From the NCBI RefSeq assembly GCF_003402975.1, contig NZ_QURB01000006.1:1-64000 (forward strand): 64,000 nt of DNA. Direction: 5' to 3'. A program made the position numbers and the translations under genes. The notes under the pieces were generated by a model. That model searched no databases and was not told the origin of the DNA. It saw nothing but the letters and a program-made list of their open reading frames with translations. Positions within the stretch are counted from its first letter, which is position 1. Every line of letters starts with the position of its first letter. This document shows, in pieces, positions 34,228 through 43,521 of the stretch. This DNA is from Brumimicrobium aurantiacum. GTDB taxonomy: Bacteria > Bacteroidota > Bacteroidia > Flavobacteriales_D > Crocinitomicaceae.

Positions 34228-34235
34228 TATCTTTG
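34228..34235 (+). promoter_or_regulatory. katA -7 element
   Basis: TATCTTTG matches TAnnTTTG exactly. No TTG stands at the normal -33 position, as expected for an activator-dependent promoter. Confidence 0.55.
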
Positions 34236-34272
34236 TAATGTAATTAAAACGGCTTATTTAAAACTTAATATC

Positions 34273-35736
34273 ATGGAAAACAAAAAGAAAAAATTAACAT
34301 CAGTATCAGGAAGACCGATAGCTGAGAATCAAAATGTAAAAACAGCTGGACGAAGAGGTCCAATGTTATTAGAGGATTTTTGGTTCTTGGAAAAACTCGC
34401 ACACTTCGATCGTGAGGTAATTCCTGAACGAAGAATGCATGCGAAAGGTTCTGGTGCTTTTGGAACCTTTACAGTGACACATGATATTTCTAAATATACA
34501 AAAGCGAAGATATTTTCTGAAGTTGGAAAGAAAACAGAATTGTTTGCACGTTTTTCTACTGTAGCTGGAGAACGAGGAGCAGCAGATGCTGAAAGAGATA
34601 TTCGTGGATTTGCTTTAAAGTTCTATACTGAAGAAGGGAATTGGGATTTAGCAGGAAACAATACGCCAGTATTTTTCTTAAAAGACCCTTACAAGTTTCC
34701 AGACTTAAACAAAGCAGTAAAGAGAGATCCAAAAACTAATCTTCGAAATGCAAATCACAACTGGGATTTCTGGACTTTGTTGCCAGAGGCTTTGCATCAA
34801 GTAACGATTACTATGAGTGAAAGAGGGATTCCAAAATCATATCGTCATATGAACGGATATGGAAGCCATACTTTTAGTTTTATAAATGACGAGCAAGAAA
34901 GATTTTGGGTGAAATTTCACTTTAAAACAGAGCAAGGAATTGAAACATTAACAGACCAAGAGGCTCAAGAATTAGTCGGAAAGGACCGTGAAAGTCATCA
35001 AAGAGATTTGTTTGATGCGATTGAAAAAGAAGATTTCCCAAAATGGAAGTTGAAAGTTCAAATCATGCCTGAGGCTGAAGCAAAAGACTATAGATTTGAT
35101 CCTTTTGACTTAACTAAAGTTTGGCCTCATGAAGACTATCCACTAATAGATGTAGGAGTGATGGAGTTAAATAGAAATCCAGAGAATTATTTTGCTGATG
35201 TTGAACAAGCTGCTTTTAATCCAGCAAATGTAGTACCGGGGATAGGTTATTCCCCTGACAGAATGTTACAGGCAAGATTGTTTTCTTATGGAGATGCTCA
35301 ACGTTATAGATTAGGTGTAAACCATTATCAAATTCCTGTAAATAAACCACAATGTCCATTTCATAATCCACATAGGGATGGTGCGATGAGAGTAGATGGA
35401 AATGAAGGTTCAACCTTACATTACGAACCGAATAGTTATGGTCAATGGGAGGAAAGTAAGGAGCACAAAGAACCTGCTTTAGGATTGGAAGGAGATGCAT
35501 ACCATTATGACCATAGAGAAGATGATGACTATTATACTCAACCTGGTAATTTGTTTAGAATAATGTCTCCAGAACAACAACAAGTGCTTTTTGAAAACAC
35601 TGCAAGACAGGTTGGTGGAGCCGAACAATTTATTCAAGAACGTCACATTAAAAATTGTTACAAAGCAGATCCTGAATATGGAATTGGTGTGGCAAAAGCA
35701 TTGGGATTAAATCCTGACGATTTAAACTTAGGTTAG
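34273..35736 (+). CDS. katA: catalase, clade 3 heme type
   Basis: 487 residues, small-subunit monofunctional catalase. Catalytic His56 lies in [12 protein letters not shown], the distal Asn in [13 protein letters not shown], and the proximal heme Tyr in [14 protein letters not shown]. It converts H2O2 to water and oxygen. It lies divergent from oxyR with a likely operator between, and upstream of the ahpC unit. No hairpin follows. The next 210 bases hold only a 29-codon frame I do not trust. Confidence 0.97.
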   Translation: MENKKKKLTSVSGRPIAENQNVKTAGRRGPMLLEDFWFLEKLAHFDREVIPERRMHAKGSGAFGTFTVTHDISKYTKAKIFSEVGKKTELFARFSTVAGERGAADAERDIRGFALKFYTEEGNWDLAGNNTPVFFLKDPYKFPDLNKAVKRDPKTNLRNANHNWDFWTLLPEALHQVTITMSERGIPKSYRHMNGYGSHTFSFINDEQERFWVKFHFKTEQGIETLTDQEAQELVGKDRESHQRDLFDAIEKEDFPKWKLKVQIMPEAEAKDYRFDPFDLTKVWPHEDYPLIDVGVMELNRNPENYFADVEQAAFNPANVVPGIGYSPDRMLQARLFSYGDAQRYRLGVNHYQIPVNKPQCPFHNPHRDGAMRVDGNEGSTLHYEPNSYGQWEESKEHKEPALGLEGDAYHYDHREDDDYYTQPGNLFRIMSPEQQQVLFENTARQVGGAEQFIQERHIKNCYKADPEYGIGVAKALGLNPDDLNLG

Positions 35737-35946
35737 TCATAAATTATAAAGCTTTAAAATAATCATGGATGAAATTGGTATGAAAAATAATTTTAATCTG
35801 ATATATAAGTACTTATTCATTTATGGAATTATGAAAAGATTAAAAGAGTTTTAAAAGAGTGAAAAATCTCTAATAAATGGAAGGAAAAAGAATGAAAATT
35901 CTTAACTTCATAGCACAAATTAGTAATTAAATAAAAACAAAATAAT

Positions 35947-36585
35947 ATGTCAATAGTAGGAAAAAAGTTCCCAGATATCCAAGTGGATGCAATGAACGAA
36001 ATGGGAGATACTTTTAAAATTAATGTACTTGAAGAAGCAAAGAAAAATAACAAGAAAGTTTGTTTGTTCTGGTACCCAAAAGATTTTACTTATGTATGTC
36101 CAACTGAGTTACACGCATTTCAATCGAAATTGAAAGAATTTGAAGACAAGAATACTATCGTTATTGGAGCTTCTTGTGATACTCCTGAAGTACACTTTGC
36201 ATGGTTAAGCACTGCAAAAGACAACGGAGGAATCGAAGGTGTTACTTACTCACTTTTGGCGGATTCTAACCGTAACTTAGCAAACATGTTAGGTATTTTG
36301 GATATCCAATCAGAAAAATACAACGAAGAAACAGATTCTTTCATTTTAGAAGGTGACAACGTAACTTACCGTGCGACTTACCTTATCGATGAAGAAGGAA
36401 CAGTATTCCATGAGGGTGTAAATCACATGCCTGTTGGACGTAACGTAAACGAGTACCTTCGTTTGATCGATGCATATTCACACGTACAATCTCATGGTGA
36501 AGTTTGTCCTGCCAACTGGGAAGAAGGAAGTTCAGCAATGAGCGCAGATGCAAAAGGGACAGCAGAATACCTTAAAAATAATTAA
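35947..36585 (+). CDS. ahpC: 2-Cys peroxiredoxin, AhpC type
   Basis: 212 residues. The peroxidatic Cys51 lies in DFTYVCPTEL and the resolving Cys in GEVCPANW near residue 187, so this is a typical 2-Cys enzyme. It reduces H2O2, organic peroxides or peroxynitrite. No ahpF is adjacent; the thioredoxin gene two bases downstream is the likely electron donor. No consensus promoter was found in the A-rich 70 bases upstream. Confidence 0.94.
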   Translation: MSIVGKKFPDIQVDAMNEMGDTFKINVLEEAKKNNKKVCLFWYPKDFTYVCPTELHAFQSKLKEFEDKNTIVIGASCDTPEVHFAWLSTAKDNGGIEGVTYSLLADSNRNLANMLGILDIQSEKYNEETDSFILEGDNVTYRATYLIDEEGTVFHEGVNHMPVGRNVNEYLRLIDAYSHVQSHGEVCPANWEEGSSAMSADAKGTAEYLKNN

Positions 36586-36587
36586 TC

Positions 36588-36905
36588 ATGGCTTTTGAAG
36601 AGTTAACTACAGATACTTTGCAAGATGAGGTTTCTAATAACGAAACTGTAATTGTGCAATACGCTGCCGGATGGTGCGGTAATTGCCGAATCATGAAGCC
36701 TAAGTTTAAGAAATTTGCTCAGGAACATGAAAATGCAAAGTTTATTGTAATTGATGCTGAAAAAAACCCAGAATCTAGAAAGTTAGCTAAGGTGGATAAC
36801 TTACCAACTTTCGCAGCTTTTAGAAACGGGGAGCTTGTTCAGCAAACGCAAACAAACAAAACAGAAGTTTTAAAATCTTTTATCGATGAGACTACCAGTA
36901 ATTAA
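36588..36905 (+). CDS. thioredoxin-family protein
   Basis: 105 residues with the thioredoxin fold. Active site CGNC (Cys30, Cys33) instead of the usual CGPC, which should shift its redox potential. LPTFAAFRNGE near residue 75-85 contains the cis-Pro. It starts 2 bases after ahpC and overlaps the next gene by 20 bases, so it is probably the dedicated reductant of the peroxiredoxin. Confidence 0.92.
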   Translation: MAFEELTTDTLQDEVSNNETVIVQYAAGWCGNCRIMKPKFKKFAQEHENAKFIVIDAEKNPESRKLAKVDNLPTFAAFRNGELVQQTQTNKTEVLKSFIDETTSN

Positions 36906-37146
36906 ACACATTTCAAATTTTATTGAAGAAAATGACGAGGATTTCGTAAATGAAACAATCGAAACATTGGAAAACCTAACAGAATTGTCTTCAATGAAAG
37001 ATGAAGAACTTGATGTAATCGGAGAATTACTCTCTAATATGTATGGCGCAATTGAAGTCAGTAAAATGATGAGAGAAGAAGATATTTCTCAAAAAGAAGC
37101 AGCCAATAAGTTCATGAAACGTGTTACGGGTTCAATTGATACTTAA
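36886..37146 (+). CDS. DUF6952 family small protein
   Basis: 86 residues, acidic and helical. I recognise the family from its start MRLPVIKHISNFIEEND and the core DEELDVIGELLSNMYGA. It overlaps the thioredoxin gene by 20 bases and is regularly the third gene after ahpC and thioredoxin in Flavobacteriia. Function unknown. Context suggests a partner or regulator in peroxide defence. A terminator follows. Confidence 0.85.
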   Translation: MRLPVIKHISNFIEENDEDFVNETIETLENLTELSSMKDEELDVIGELLSNMYGAIEVSKMMREEDISQKEAANKFMKRVTGSIDT

Positions 37147-37185
37147 CTTTAGGTTAAGCGGATTTTAAAAGTTTATCAATTTATA

Positions 37186-37217
37186 AAAGAGATCATTTTT
37201 ATTAATGGTCTCTTTTT
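37186..37217 (+). terminator. terminator of the ahpC unit
   Basis: AAAGAGATCATT/AATGGTCTCTTT, a 12-bp stem with one G-U pair and a 6-base loop, followed by a T-run. Confidence 0.85.
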
Positions 37218-37346
37218 TTGGTTTGAATTATACCTATCATGACACTCAATATCCATTTCTATTAAAATGTCGAGAACGAATAAGTAATTAAAAAGTACTT
37301 TAGATACTATTTTGACCATAAAATCAGAAGAATATTATCATTTTGA

Positions 37347-37377
37347 TTGGGTTAAGCTTACTACATTTCTATTTTTG
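37347..37377 (+). promoter_or_regulatory. DUF2490 gene promoter
   Basis: TTG-N20-TATTTTTG, a perfect -33/-7 match. The predicted start is near 37382. Confidence 0.7.
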
Positions 37378-37433
37378 CAAAAAATTAAATCTAGTTTAAA
37401 AACGTGAATTTATTGGACTATAAATGTGTGAAA

Positions 37434-38099
37434 ATGATGAAAAAAGTTGCCTCAGTATTATTGATTTGTTTAATCTCTTTTTCAGGAATTTCCCAATCTT
37501 CTGATCTAGGGAATTGGATGATGTATTTCGGAAATAAAAATCTTAAAAATGGTTGGAACTGGCATCATGAAGTACAATATAGAAACTACAACTTTATTGG
37601 AGATCTTGAACAATTGTTGTTGAGAACAGGAATAGGATACAATCTCACTGAAAATAACAATAATCTTTTATTAGGATATGGTTTTATCAATGGACAGGTT
37701 TATAGTAATGCGCATGTGGATAAAGTTGAAATTAATGAACACAGAATTTATCAGCAATTTATTAATCGTCACGCCATCGGGAGAGTGAATCTACAACATC
37801 GTTTTAGATTAGAAGAACGATTTTTTGAAGACCAAGATTTACAATTAAGATTACGTTACTTTTTAGGTTTAACGATTCCAATTAACAATACCTCAATTGT
37901 GGAGAAAACCTTCTATGGATCAATTTATAATGAGCTGTTTTTAAACGGAGAAAAAGATTACTTTGATCGAAACCGACTTTATGCTGGAGTAGGGTATAAG
38001 CCTAATAGTAAAATAAAGTTTGAATTGGGATATATGAACCAATTCTTTCAGTCATCTGGGCGAGATCAAATCAATATAATGATGTTCCTTAATTTTTAA
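37434..38099 (+). CDS. DUF2490 outer-membrane-type protein
   Basis: 221 residues from ATG 37434 (MMKKVASVLLICLISF... with cleavage after GISQ). The frame is open to a GTG 30 bases upstream, but the ATG gives a proper signal peptide. The body, with WMMYFGNKNLKNGWNWHHEVQYR and alternating aromatic strands ending in MMFLNF, fits DUF2490, thought to be a small outer-membrane barrel. A lipoprotein gene follows after 21 bases. Confidence 0.85.
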   Translation: MMKKVASVLLICLISFSGISQSSDLGNWMMYFGNKNLKNGWNWHHEVQYRNYNFIGDLEQLLLRTGIGYNLTENNNNLLLGYGFINGQVYSNAHVDKVEINEHRIYQQFINRHAIGRVNLQHRFRLEERFFEDQDLQLRLRYFLGLTIPINNTSIVEKTFYGSIYNELFLNGEKDYFDRNRLYAGVGYKPNSKIKFELGYMNQFFQSSGRDQINIMMFLNF

Positions 38100-38120
38100 G
38101 CTATATATAATCCATTTAAA

Positions 38121-38657
38121 ATGAAGTGTATAAAATCGTTGATGTGTTTGAGTTTTATTCTTGCAATATTTTCTTGCAAGAAAGTGGATGAGTATACACA
38201 ATTTGAAATCAATAATGAGCAAACCATTGAAATCAAATCCAATGCGGTCATCAATGTTCCATTCGATATAGTTTCACCCGAGGTTGAAACAGATGCTGAA
38301 TCAACATTTGAAAGTAACGATACCAGAAAAAATCTAATAGAGACAATTGAATTAAGGTCCTTAACAATGGAAATCACTACTCCTGAAGAGGGGGATTTTA
38401 ACTTCTTAAATGAGATTAAAATTTATATTTCATCAGATAATCATACTGAAACGTTGATTGCATGGAAGGAGAATATTCCTGAAAACTCTAGTAGTACTCT
38501 TGTTTTAGAAACTTCAGGTGAGGACTTGAAGAAATACGTTAAAGAGGATACCTACAAATTGAGATTTAATACAATCACAGATCAATCCATCACAACTGAT
38601 CACAAGATTAAGGTAAATTCAACCTTTTTTGTTGACGCTGAAATTTATGGAATATAA
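38121..38657 (+). CDS. hypothetical lipoprotein
   Basis: 178 residues. Signal peptide ending in IFSC (lipobox). A beta-sandwich-like body (NVPFDIVSPEVETDAESTF, SLTMEITTPEEGDFNFL) recalls uncharacterised Flavobacteriia lipoproteins; no family was named. It shares an operon with the DUF2490 gene and may sit next to it at the outer membrane. Confidence 0.7.
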   Translation: MKCIKSLMCLSFILAIFSCKKVDEYTQFEINNEQTIEIKSNAVINVPFDIVSPEVETDAESTFESNDTRKNLIETIELRSLTMEITTPEEGDFNFLNEIKIYISSDNHTETLIAWKENIPENSSSTLVLETSGEDLKKYVKEDTYKLRFNTITDQSITTDHKIKVNSTFFVDAEIYGI

Positions 38658-38814
38658 GTTCAATATTCACTTTTGATCTATTTACTATACTTCTCTCTTT
38701 TTAGAGAAAAAAGACGATTTTTATAAAAATTAGCCTCGAAAATTAAATTTACATTACTTTTTCACCAAAAAAATGTGAAAAACTATTGAATTTTTGAGAA
38801 AAATGATACATTTT

Positions 38815-38844
38815 TTGTTTTAACCCTATTATGCCTTATATTTG
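38815..38844 (+). promoter_or_regulatory. promoter of the 50-residue gene
   Basis: TTG-N19-TATATTTG, a perfect -33/-7 match with a leader of about 75 bases. This is strong support that the short frame downstream is a real gene. Confidence 0.75.
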
Positions 38845-38925
38845 TATTGAATCACAATATATAGAGTTATCAAGTTAGTAAGCGTAAATAGAAAAAGTAA
38901 ATTAGAAAATAGATATCATAGAAAT

Positions 38926-39078
38926 ATGGGGCGAATTTGTGTGCAGGTTACACGTATTCGTAAACATTTTTTAGGTATTCCTTATAAAACAGTTCACAAA
39001 TACCGTCAGACTTATGGTGGAGAAGTGAAGGACTGTGAGGACTGTGTAATCTCAAAAAATGAATTAAGTTTTCAGTAA
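38926..39078 (+). CDS. conserved small basic protein, 50 residues
   Basis: A 51-codon frame starting MGRICVQVTRIRKHFLGIPY and continuing KTVHKYRQTYGGEVKDC, then EDC. I have seen near-identical short proteins in other Flavobacteriales, with the same HFLGIPYKT-HKYR-TY-GEVKDC pattern and a CxxC pair at the end. The Cys pair and basic helix hint at nucleic-acid or metal binding, but the function is unknown. It has a perfect promoter and a terminator of its own. Confidence 0.8.
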   Translation: MGRICVQVTRIRKHFLGIPYKTVHKYRQTYGGEVKDCEDCVISKNELSFQ

Positions 39079-39103
39079 GAAATCAAATTATATAACATTA
39101 ATT

Positions 39104-39133
39104 GAAGGTCGAGCATTAGCTTGACCTTTTTTG
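39104..39133 (+). terminator. terminator of the 50-residue gene
   Basis: AAGGTCGAGC/GCTTGACCTT, a 10-bp stem with one G-U pair, followed by T4-T6. Confidence 0.8.
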
Positions 39134-39142
39134 TGATTTCGG

Positions 39143-39230
39143 CAAGCTCAGTCACCACAACAAGCTCAGTCACCACAACAGGCTCATTGATAAGGGTAAA
39201 TTTATTCACTGAGGCAGGTTCATTCACCAA
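39143..39230. repeat. short tandem repeat, decaying
   Basis: CAAGCTCAGTCACCACAA is repeated exactly at 39143-39160 and 39161-39178. Degenerate copies follow (CAGGCTCATTGAT at 39179 and GCAGGTTCATTCACC near 39213). It lies between two convergent terminators, outside any gene. Confidence 0.8.
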
Positions 39231-39256
39231 AGAATTTTCAATAAAATAGTAACAAA

Positions 39257-39290
39257 AAAGAGGATTCCATTTCTGAAATCCTCTTTCGTA
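39257..39290 (-). terminator. gcvT terminator
   Basis: AAAGAGGATT/AATCCTCTTT, a 10-bp stem with a 10-base loop that can pair further, and a T-run on the minus strand. Confidence 0.85.
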
Positions 39291-39309
39291 TTTTTATTTA
39301 AATAAGTGT

Positions 39310-40392
39310 CTATCCTTTATAAAAAGGAGGCTTAACGATTTGTGCTTTAAGCGACTTTTTTCGAACTCCGATATAAATTTCTCCTGTTTCTTTCGCTACA
39401 TCAATTGGAACATATCCCATTCCGATGGCTTTGTTTAAAGATGGTGACATTGTACCTGAAGTTACACGGCCAATTTCTTCACCTTCTGCATTTTGAATTG
39501 GGTAACCTTGACGTGGAATACCTTTGTCAATCAATTCAAATCCAACCAATTTATTTTTAATTCCAGCTTCTTTTTCTGCCTTTAAAGCTTCACTATTTGT
39601 AAAGTCTTTGGTGAATTTTGTAATCCAACCTAATCCAGCTTCTAAAGGAGAAGTTGTTTCATCGATGTCGTTTCCGTATAAACAGAATCCCATTTCTAAA
39701 CGCAAAGTATCACGCGCTCCTAAACCAATAGGTTCAATTCCAAAATCAGCTCCAGCTTCTAGTACTTTTTCCCATACTTTTTTGACATCCTTGTTTTTTA
39801 CATAGATCTCAAATCCACCACTTCCTGTATAACCCGTTGCAGAAATAATAACATCATTTACACCTGCAAACTCATTGATTTCAAAAGTGTAGAATTTAAT
39901 CGTTTTTAAATCAACCGAAGTCAATGATTGCATTGCTTCAGAAGCTTTTGGACCTTGAATAGCCAACAAACTCCAATCGTCAGATTCGTCAACCATTTCA
40001 GCACCAACATCGTTTTTAGATGAAATCCAGTTCCAATCTTTTTCAATATTTGAAGCATTCACAACCAAAAGGAAGTTGTCATCCGCTATTTTGTAAATAA
40101 TTAAATCATCAACAACACCACCAGTATCGTTTGGAAGGTAAGAATATTGTGCCTTTCCAGGAACCAATTTACTCACATCATTGCTTGTTACTTTTTGAAG
40201 TAAAGCTTCTGCATGTTCACCTTTTACGAAGAACTCACCCATGTGAGAAACATCAAAAACACCCACTTTCGTTCTCACTACTTCATGTTCATGTTTTAAT
40301 CCTGCATAAGAAACAGGCATATTATAACCTGCAAAAGGAACCATCTTTGCTCCTAACTCTGTATGTACTGCTGATAACGCGGTTTCTTTCAT
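39310..40392 (-). CDS. gcvT: aminomethyltransferase, glycine cleavage T protein
   Basis: 360 residues, normal length. Marks: the GYNMPVSY start region, [25 protein letters not shown], and [17 protein letters not shown] near the folate site. It transfers the methylene group from aminomethylated H protein to tetrahydrofolate. gcvH and gcvP are not adjacent. No glycine-riboswitch-like structure was seen in the short leader. Confidence 0.96.
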   Translation of the reverse strand: MKETALSAVHTELGAKMVPFAGYNMPVSYAGLKHEHEVVRTKVGVFDVSHMGEFFVKGEHAEALLQKVTSNDVSKLVPGKAQYSYLPNDTGGVVDDLIIYKIADDNFLLVVNASNIEKDWNWISSKNDVGAEMVDESDDWSLLAIQGPKASEAMQSLTSVDLKTIKFYTFEINEFAGVNDVIISATGYTGSGGFEIYVKNKDVKKVWEKVLEAGADFGIEPIGLGARDTLRLEMGFCLYGNDIDETTSPLEAGLGWITKFTKDFTNSEALKAEKEAGIKNKLVGFELIDKGIPRQGYPIQNAEGEEIGRVTSGTMSPSLNKAIGMGYVPIDVAKETGEIYIGVRKKSLKAQIVKPPFYKG

Positions 40393-40420
40393 CGAATTGA
40401 ATTTTATTTTAGATTCTTTG

Positions 40421-40428
40421 CAAAATTA
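40421..40428 (-). promoter_or_regulatory. gcvT -7 element
   Basis: On the minus strand it reads TAATTTTG, an exact TAnnTTTG match, 28 bases before the ATG. The -33 element is weak. Confidence 0.5.
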
Positions 40429-40514
40429 ATAAATATTCAATGTTAAAACTGAATGGAAAGCTAAAAGTGGTTGTTGAATTATTCACTTTTACCTTTCCTG
40501 AAACCTTCTTTTCA

Positions 40515-43373
40515 TTATAATTTTACAATCTTGAATGTTTTTTGATTTTCAGTGTTGTAGATATTCAGTGTGTAAATACCATTTTCGAATTTATGAATGT
40601 TAATAGTCGCTTTTTCAACATTATTCAATATTTGATTTTCAACTAGAATTACACGACCATTCATGTCTATCATTTCTATCTTTAACTCTGCAATTTGAGA
40701 AGGATTTAAAATTGTAATTTGATCTTTCGCTGGATTTGGAAACACAGAGAGTTCTATCAATTTATCTTGAGTGTTAGATAAATAATCACAGTTTCCTTCT
40801 ACTTCAATGTAAACATGAGCGGTGTCAGCTTCACATGATCCTTCAGAAATAATTCGATAATATTTAATGACGTCATCAATTGATGGTGTTGTAATTACTG
40901 ATTGTCCGAGTGGATTAAAAGATTCATCAAACCATTCACCAGGTGATGAAGCATTGGTTAAGGTATCTAAGTCTATAGGTTCATTGATACAAGCATAAAT
41001 TGAATTATTACTTCCAGCATCGTTTTCATGATGAATTGTCAAATCCAATATCAAAGTTGAATCACATCCGTTTGAAGCGCCTTCAATAAAAGTATAAGTT
41101 GCTGAATTGTTTGAACTAGTATAAGTATTTCCATCAATCCATGTAAAACTTTCACAAGCTTCGTGTACATCTGGTTCTATAATTGTTGGACACGCCAATG
41201 TTGAAAAGGTAAATGGACCGGTCCATGTACTTTGATTAATTCCGCACTCAGATTGAATATAAAAGTCGTAGCTTTCATTTGGCGTTAATCCTGTAATCAA
41301 ATATGGATTTGAATTGACTGAATCAAGCATTGTAACTCCAGAACCTTGGGTAAATCCAGTTGGTCCATACTCAATGTTCCAATAGTTGGCCGCTCCAGTA
41401 CTCGTCCAACCAATCTCAATTGCTGTTTGTTCTATATGATTGGACATTAAATTTGTTGAAGTTGCACATGTTGGTTCTTGGACAATTGAAAGTTGAAAAT
41501 CAATACTTGATCCTGAGCTAATAAGACCACAACTAGGAGGAGGTGTACCTTGTGATTTCTCCCCACGTATTCTCATTCTGTAATCATCAATGTTTACACC
41601 ATTTGGCACTGTGATCAAGAAGGTTTTATTGGATGATGGTCCATTATCAGTTCCCATAAGTTCAGAAGGTTCAAAGGCTCTATTTTTGTTCCAATCTACC
41701 CATAGATTAACGGCACAAAATCCTCCGAAAAAATCAGTGGATATAAAGAATGATTGATCTTCGAAAGAAGTGAAGTTTTGTGAAGTTTCATCTGAATAGC
41801 CATTTTGTGGTGGAGTAAATGTTGAAAATGATATATTGTCCAAAGCCCCCATTGAATTAACAGAAGAAATGAATCTTGAATTAGACAAGGAATATGGATC
41901 ACAATATCTGTATTCAAATGGTCCAGACCAACTGCTTGTATCACCAGGTCCACAAATTGAACGAACATAAAAGTCATATTCTTCACCAGGCGTTATGTTT
42001 AAAGTAAATGGATTAGTGTTGACCACTGATTGAGTAAACGTGTAAAATGGGGATGGAACAAATCCATGGTCACCATATCGAATCTCCCATTCACTTGCCC
42101 CGTTTGGATCAGTCCATCCAATGTCCACACTATTTGGACTTGCTGAACTTGCAACAATATCAGTTGGTCTTAAACAATTTGGTTGAGGGATTACTGATAG
42201 ATTAAAATCGACTGTCGAGCCATATGTAAAATCTCCACATGTTGTGAGACTGGTTGTTGAAGATTCTTTACCACGAATTCTTACTCTATAGTCACCTATT
42301 GGTGTTCCATTGGGGACTGTGATGTCATGTGTTATCAGCGCACTGTTAGATTCGTCGCTTATTAATTCTGATTGGTCAAAAGTGAGGTTCCCATTCCAAT
42401 CTATCCATATTTTTACATCACTAGGTGAATTATTAAAGGCTGTCAAAATTTCGAAACTTTGCCCTTCGTAAGCTTCAAAAGTTTGACTTGTTTCATTCGC
42501 ATATCCATCAGTTGGATTTGTGCTTGTATTGTAATTAATATCACTGAACGCGCCTTCAGAATTTATAATACTTAAGTATCGTGAGGTAGAATAACCATAA
42601 CCAATACAGTATTGATAACTAATCGGACCTACCCAAATGCTTGTATCTCCAATATTACAAATTGAACGAACATAAAAGTCATATTCTTCTCCGGGAGTAA
42701 CAGGGACTAAGTAATTATTATTTGTTATATTAGAAATTCTATTTCCTGATCCTAGTGGCATCCCTAAATCTACATATTCAATTTGCCATTCAGATGCATT
42801 GTTAAAATCTGTCCAACTAAAATCCGCAAAACCTGTAGTGGCGTTATTTACAGTTAAAAAGTTAGGAGGTATACAGCTTGGTGGTGATAAAATAGTTAGA
42901 TTAAAATCAGCTGATGCACCTGTGTTGATAGATCCACACGACGGAGGATTTCCATTTGCTTCTCCTCGAACTCTTACGCGATAATTACCTGGTAAGGTTC
43001 CTTGTGGTATTGTGTAGCTATAAGTATAAATAGAATAACCTGTCAACGAAACAATGTGCTCAGATGCGTCAAATGTATAATCATTATTCCAGTCTATCCA
43101 AATGTTTACAGTGGGATTAAGTCCATAAAAATAATATTTGAAATCAATGGTCTGAGTTTCATAAGATTCAAAAAGAAGTGTAGTGGCATCTTCATGACCT
43201 CCGGGAGGAGTTGTACTTGAGGTGTAAAGGAGATCTGTTTCAGCATTTATGGACTTGAAATAATAGAATTGGCTTCCGGAATTTACTGTGGATGGAGTAC
43301 AATAAGATTGCGCTATTGCATTTACTCCAAAGATTAAAAAAAATAAAAGAGATTTTATAGTTGTAGTTTCCAT
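40515..43373 (-). CDS. secreted GEVED/FnIII multidomain protein, T9SS cargo
   Basis: 952 residues. Signal peptide 1-22 (ending NAIAQ). Three tandem modules of about 230 residues each pair a GEVED-type domain (NIWIDWNNDYTFD, KIWIDWNGNLTFD, NLWVDWNKNRAFE) with an FnIII domain (ending EEYDFYVRSIC or SYDFYIQSEC). A Cys-rich Ig-like region follows, and a T9SS type A sorting domain from about 870 (LSVFPNPAKDQITI). No enzyme domain is visible, so an adhesin or matrix protein is likely. The modules are recent duplications: a 33-base stretch is identical at 41952-41984 and 42657-42689. Confidence 0.9.
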   Translation of the reverse strand: METTTIKSLLFFLIFGVNAIAQSYCTPSTVNSGSQFYYFKSINAETDLLYTSSTTPPGGHEDATTLLFESYETQTIDFKYYFYGLNPTVNIWIDWNNDYTFDASEHIVSLTGYSIYTYSYTIPQGTLPGNYRVRVRGEANGNPPSCGSINTGASADFNLTILSPPSCIPPNFLTVNNATTGFADFSWTDFNNASEWQIEYVDLGMPLGSGNRISNITNNNYLVPVTPGEEYDFYVRSICNIGDTSIWVGPISYQYCIGYGYSTSRYLSIINSEGAFSDINYNTSTNPTDGYANETSQTFEAYEGQSFEILTAFNNSPSDVKIWIDWNGNLTFDQSELISDESNSALITHDITVPNGTPIGDYRVRIRGKESSTTSLTTCGDFTYGSTVDFNLSVIPQPNCLRPTDIVASSASPNSVDIGWTDPNGASEWEIRYGDHGFVPSPFYTFTQSVVNTNPFTLNITPGEEYDFYVRSICGPGDTSSWSGPFEYRYCDPYSLSNSRFISSVNSMGALDNISFSTFTPPQNGYSDETSQNFTSFEDQSFFISTDFFGGFCAVNLWVDWNKNRAFEPSELMGTDNGPSSNKTFLITVPNGVNIDDYRMRIRGEKSQGTPPPSCGLISSGSSIDFQLSIVQEPTCATSTNLMSNHIEQTAIEIGWTSTGAANYWNIEYGPTGFTQGSGVTMLDSVNSNPYLITGLTPNESYDFYIQSECGINQSTWTGPFTFSTLACPTIIEPDVHEACESFTWIDGNTYTSSNNSATYTFIEGASNGCDSTLILDLTIHHENDAGSNNSIYACINEPIDLDTLTNASSPGEWFDESFNPLGQSVITTPSIDDVIKYYRIISEGSCEADTAHVYIEVEGNCDYLSNTQDKLIELSVFPNPAKDQITILNPSQIAELKIEMIDMNGRVILVENQILNNVEKATINIHKFENGIYTLNIYNTENQKTFKIVKL

Positions 43374-43474
43374 AAATTAAAGTTGTAGTGTTTAAAAATA
43401 CTAACGATCCTGGTTTTTAAAACGTTGCTTATTTTTTGACATAATTTTGACAAATTTGTTTCGAATCCTCATTA

Positions 43475-43505
43475 TTGGTTTGTATTTATTTAAATTCTAA
43501 TTTTA
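43475..43505 (+). promoter_or_regulatory. promoter of the diphthine-ligase-like gene
   Basis: TTG-N20-TAATTTTA, one mismatch (final A for G). It ends 16 bases before the ATG. Confidence 0.5.
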
Positions 43506-43521
43506 CCTCAAATAGAAAATT

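Noticed and set aside
35765-35853. 29-codon frame after katA
   Set aside because: Low-complexity composition, no promoter or terminator match.
37404-37433. GTG start for the DUF2490 protein
   Set aside because: The ATG at 37434 gives a proper signal peptide; the extra ten residues would spoil it.
39143-39178. CRISPR array
   Set aside because: The repeats are directly adjacent with no spacers and there are no cas genes.
40393-40514. Glycine riboswitch before gcvT
   Set aside because: The leader is too short and shows no tandem-aptamer structure.
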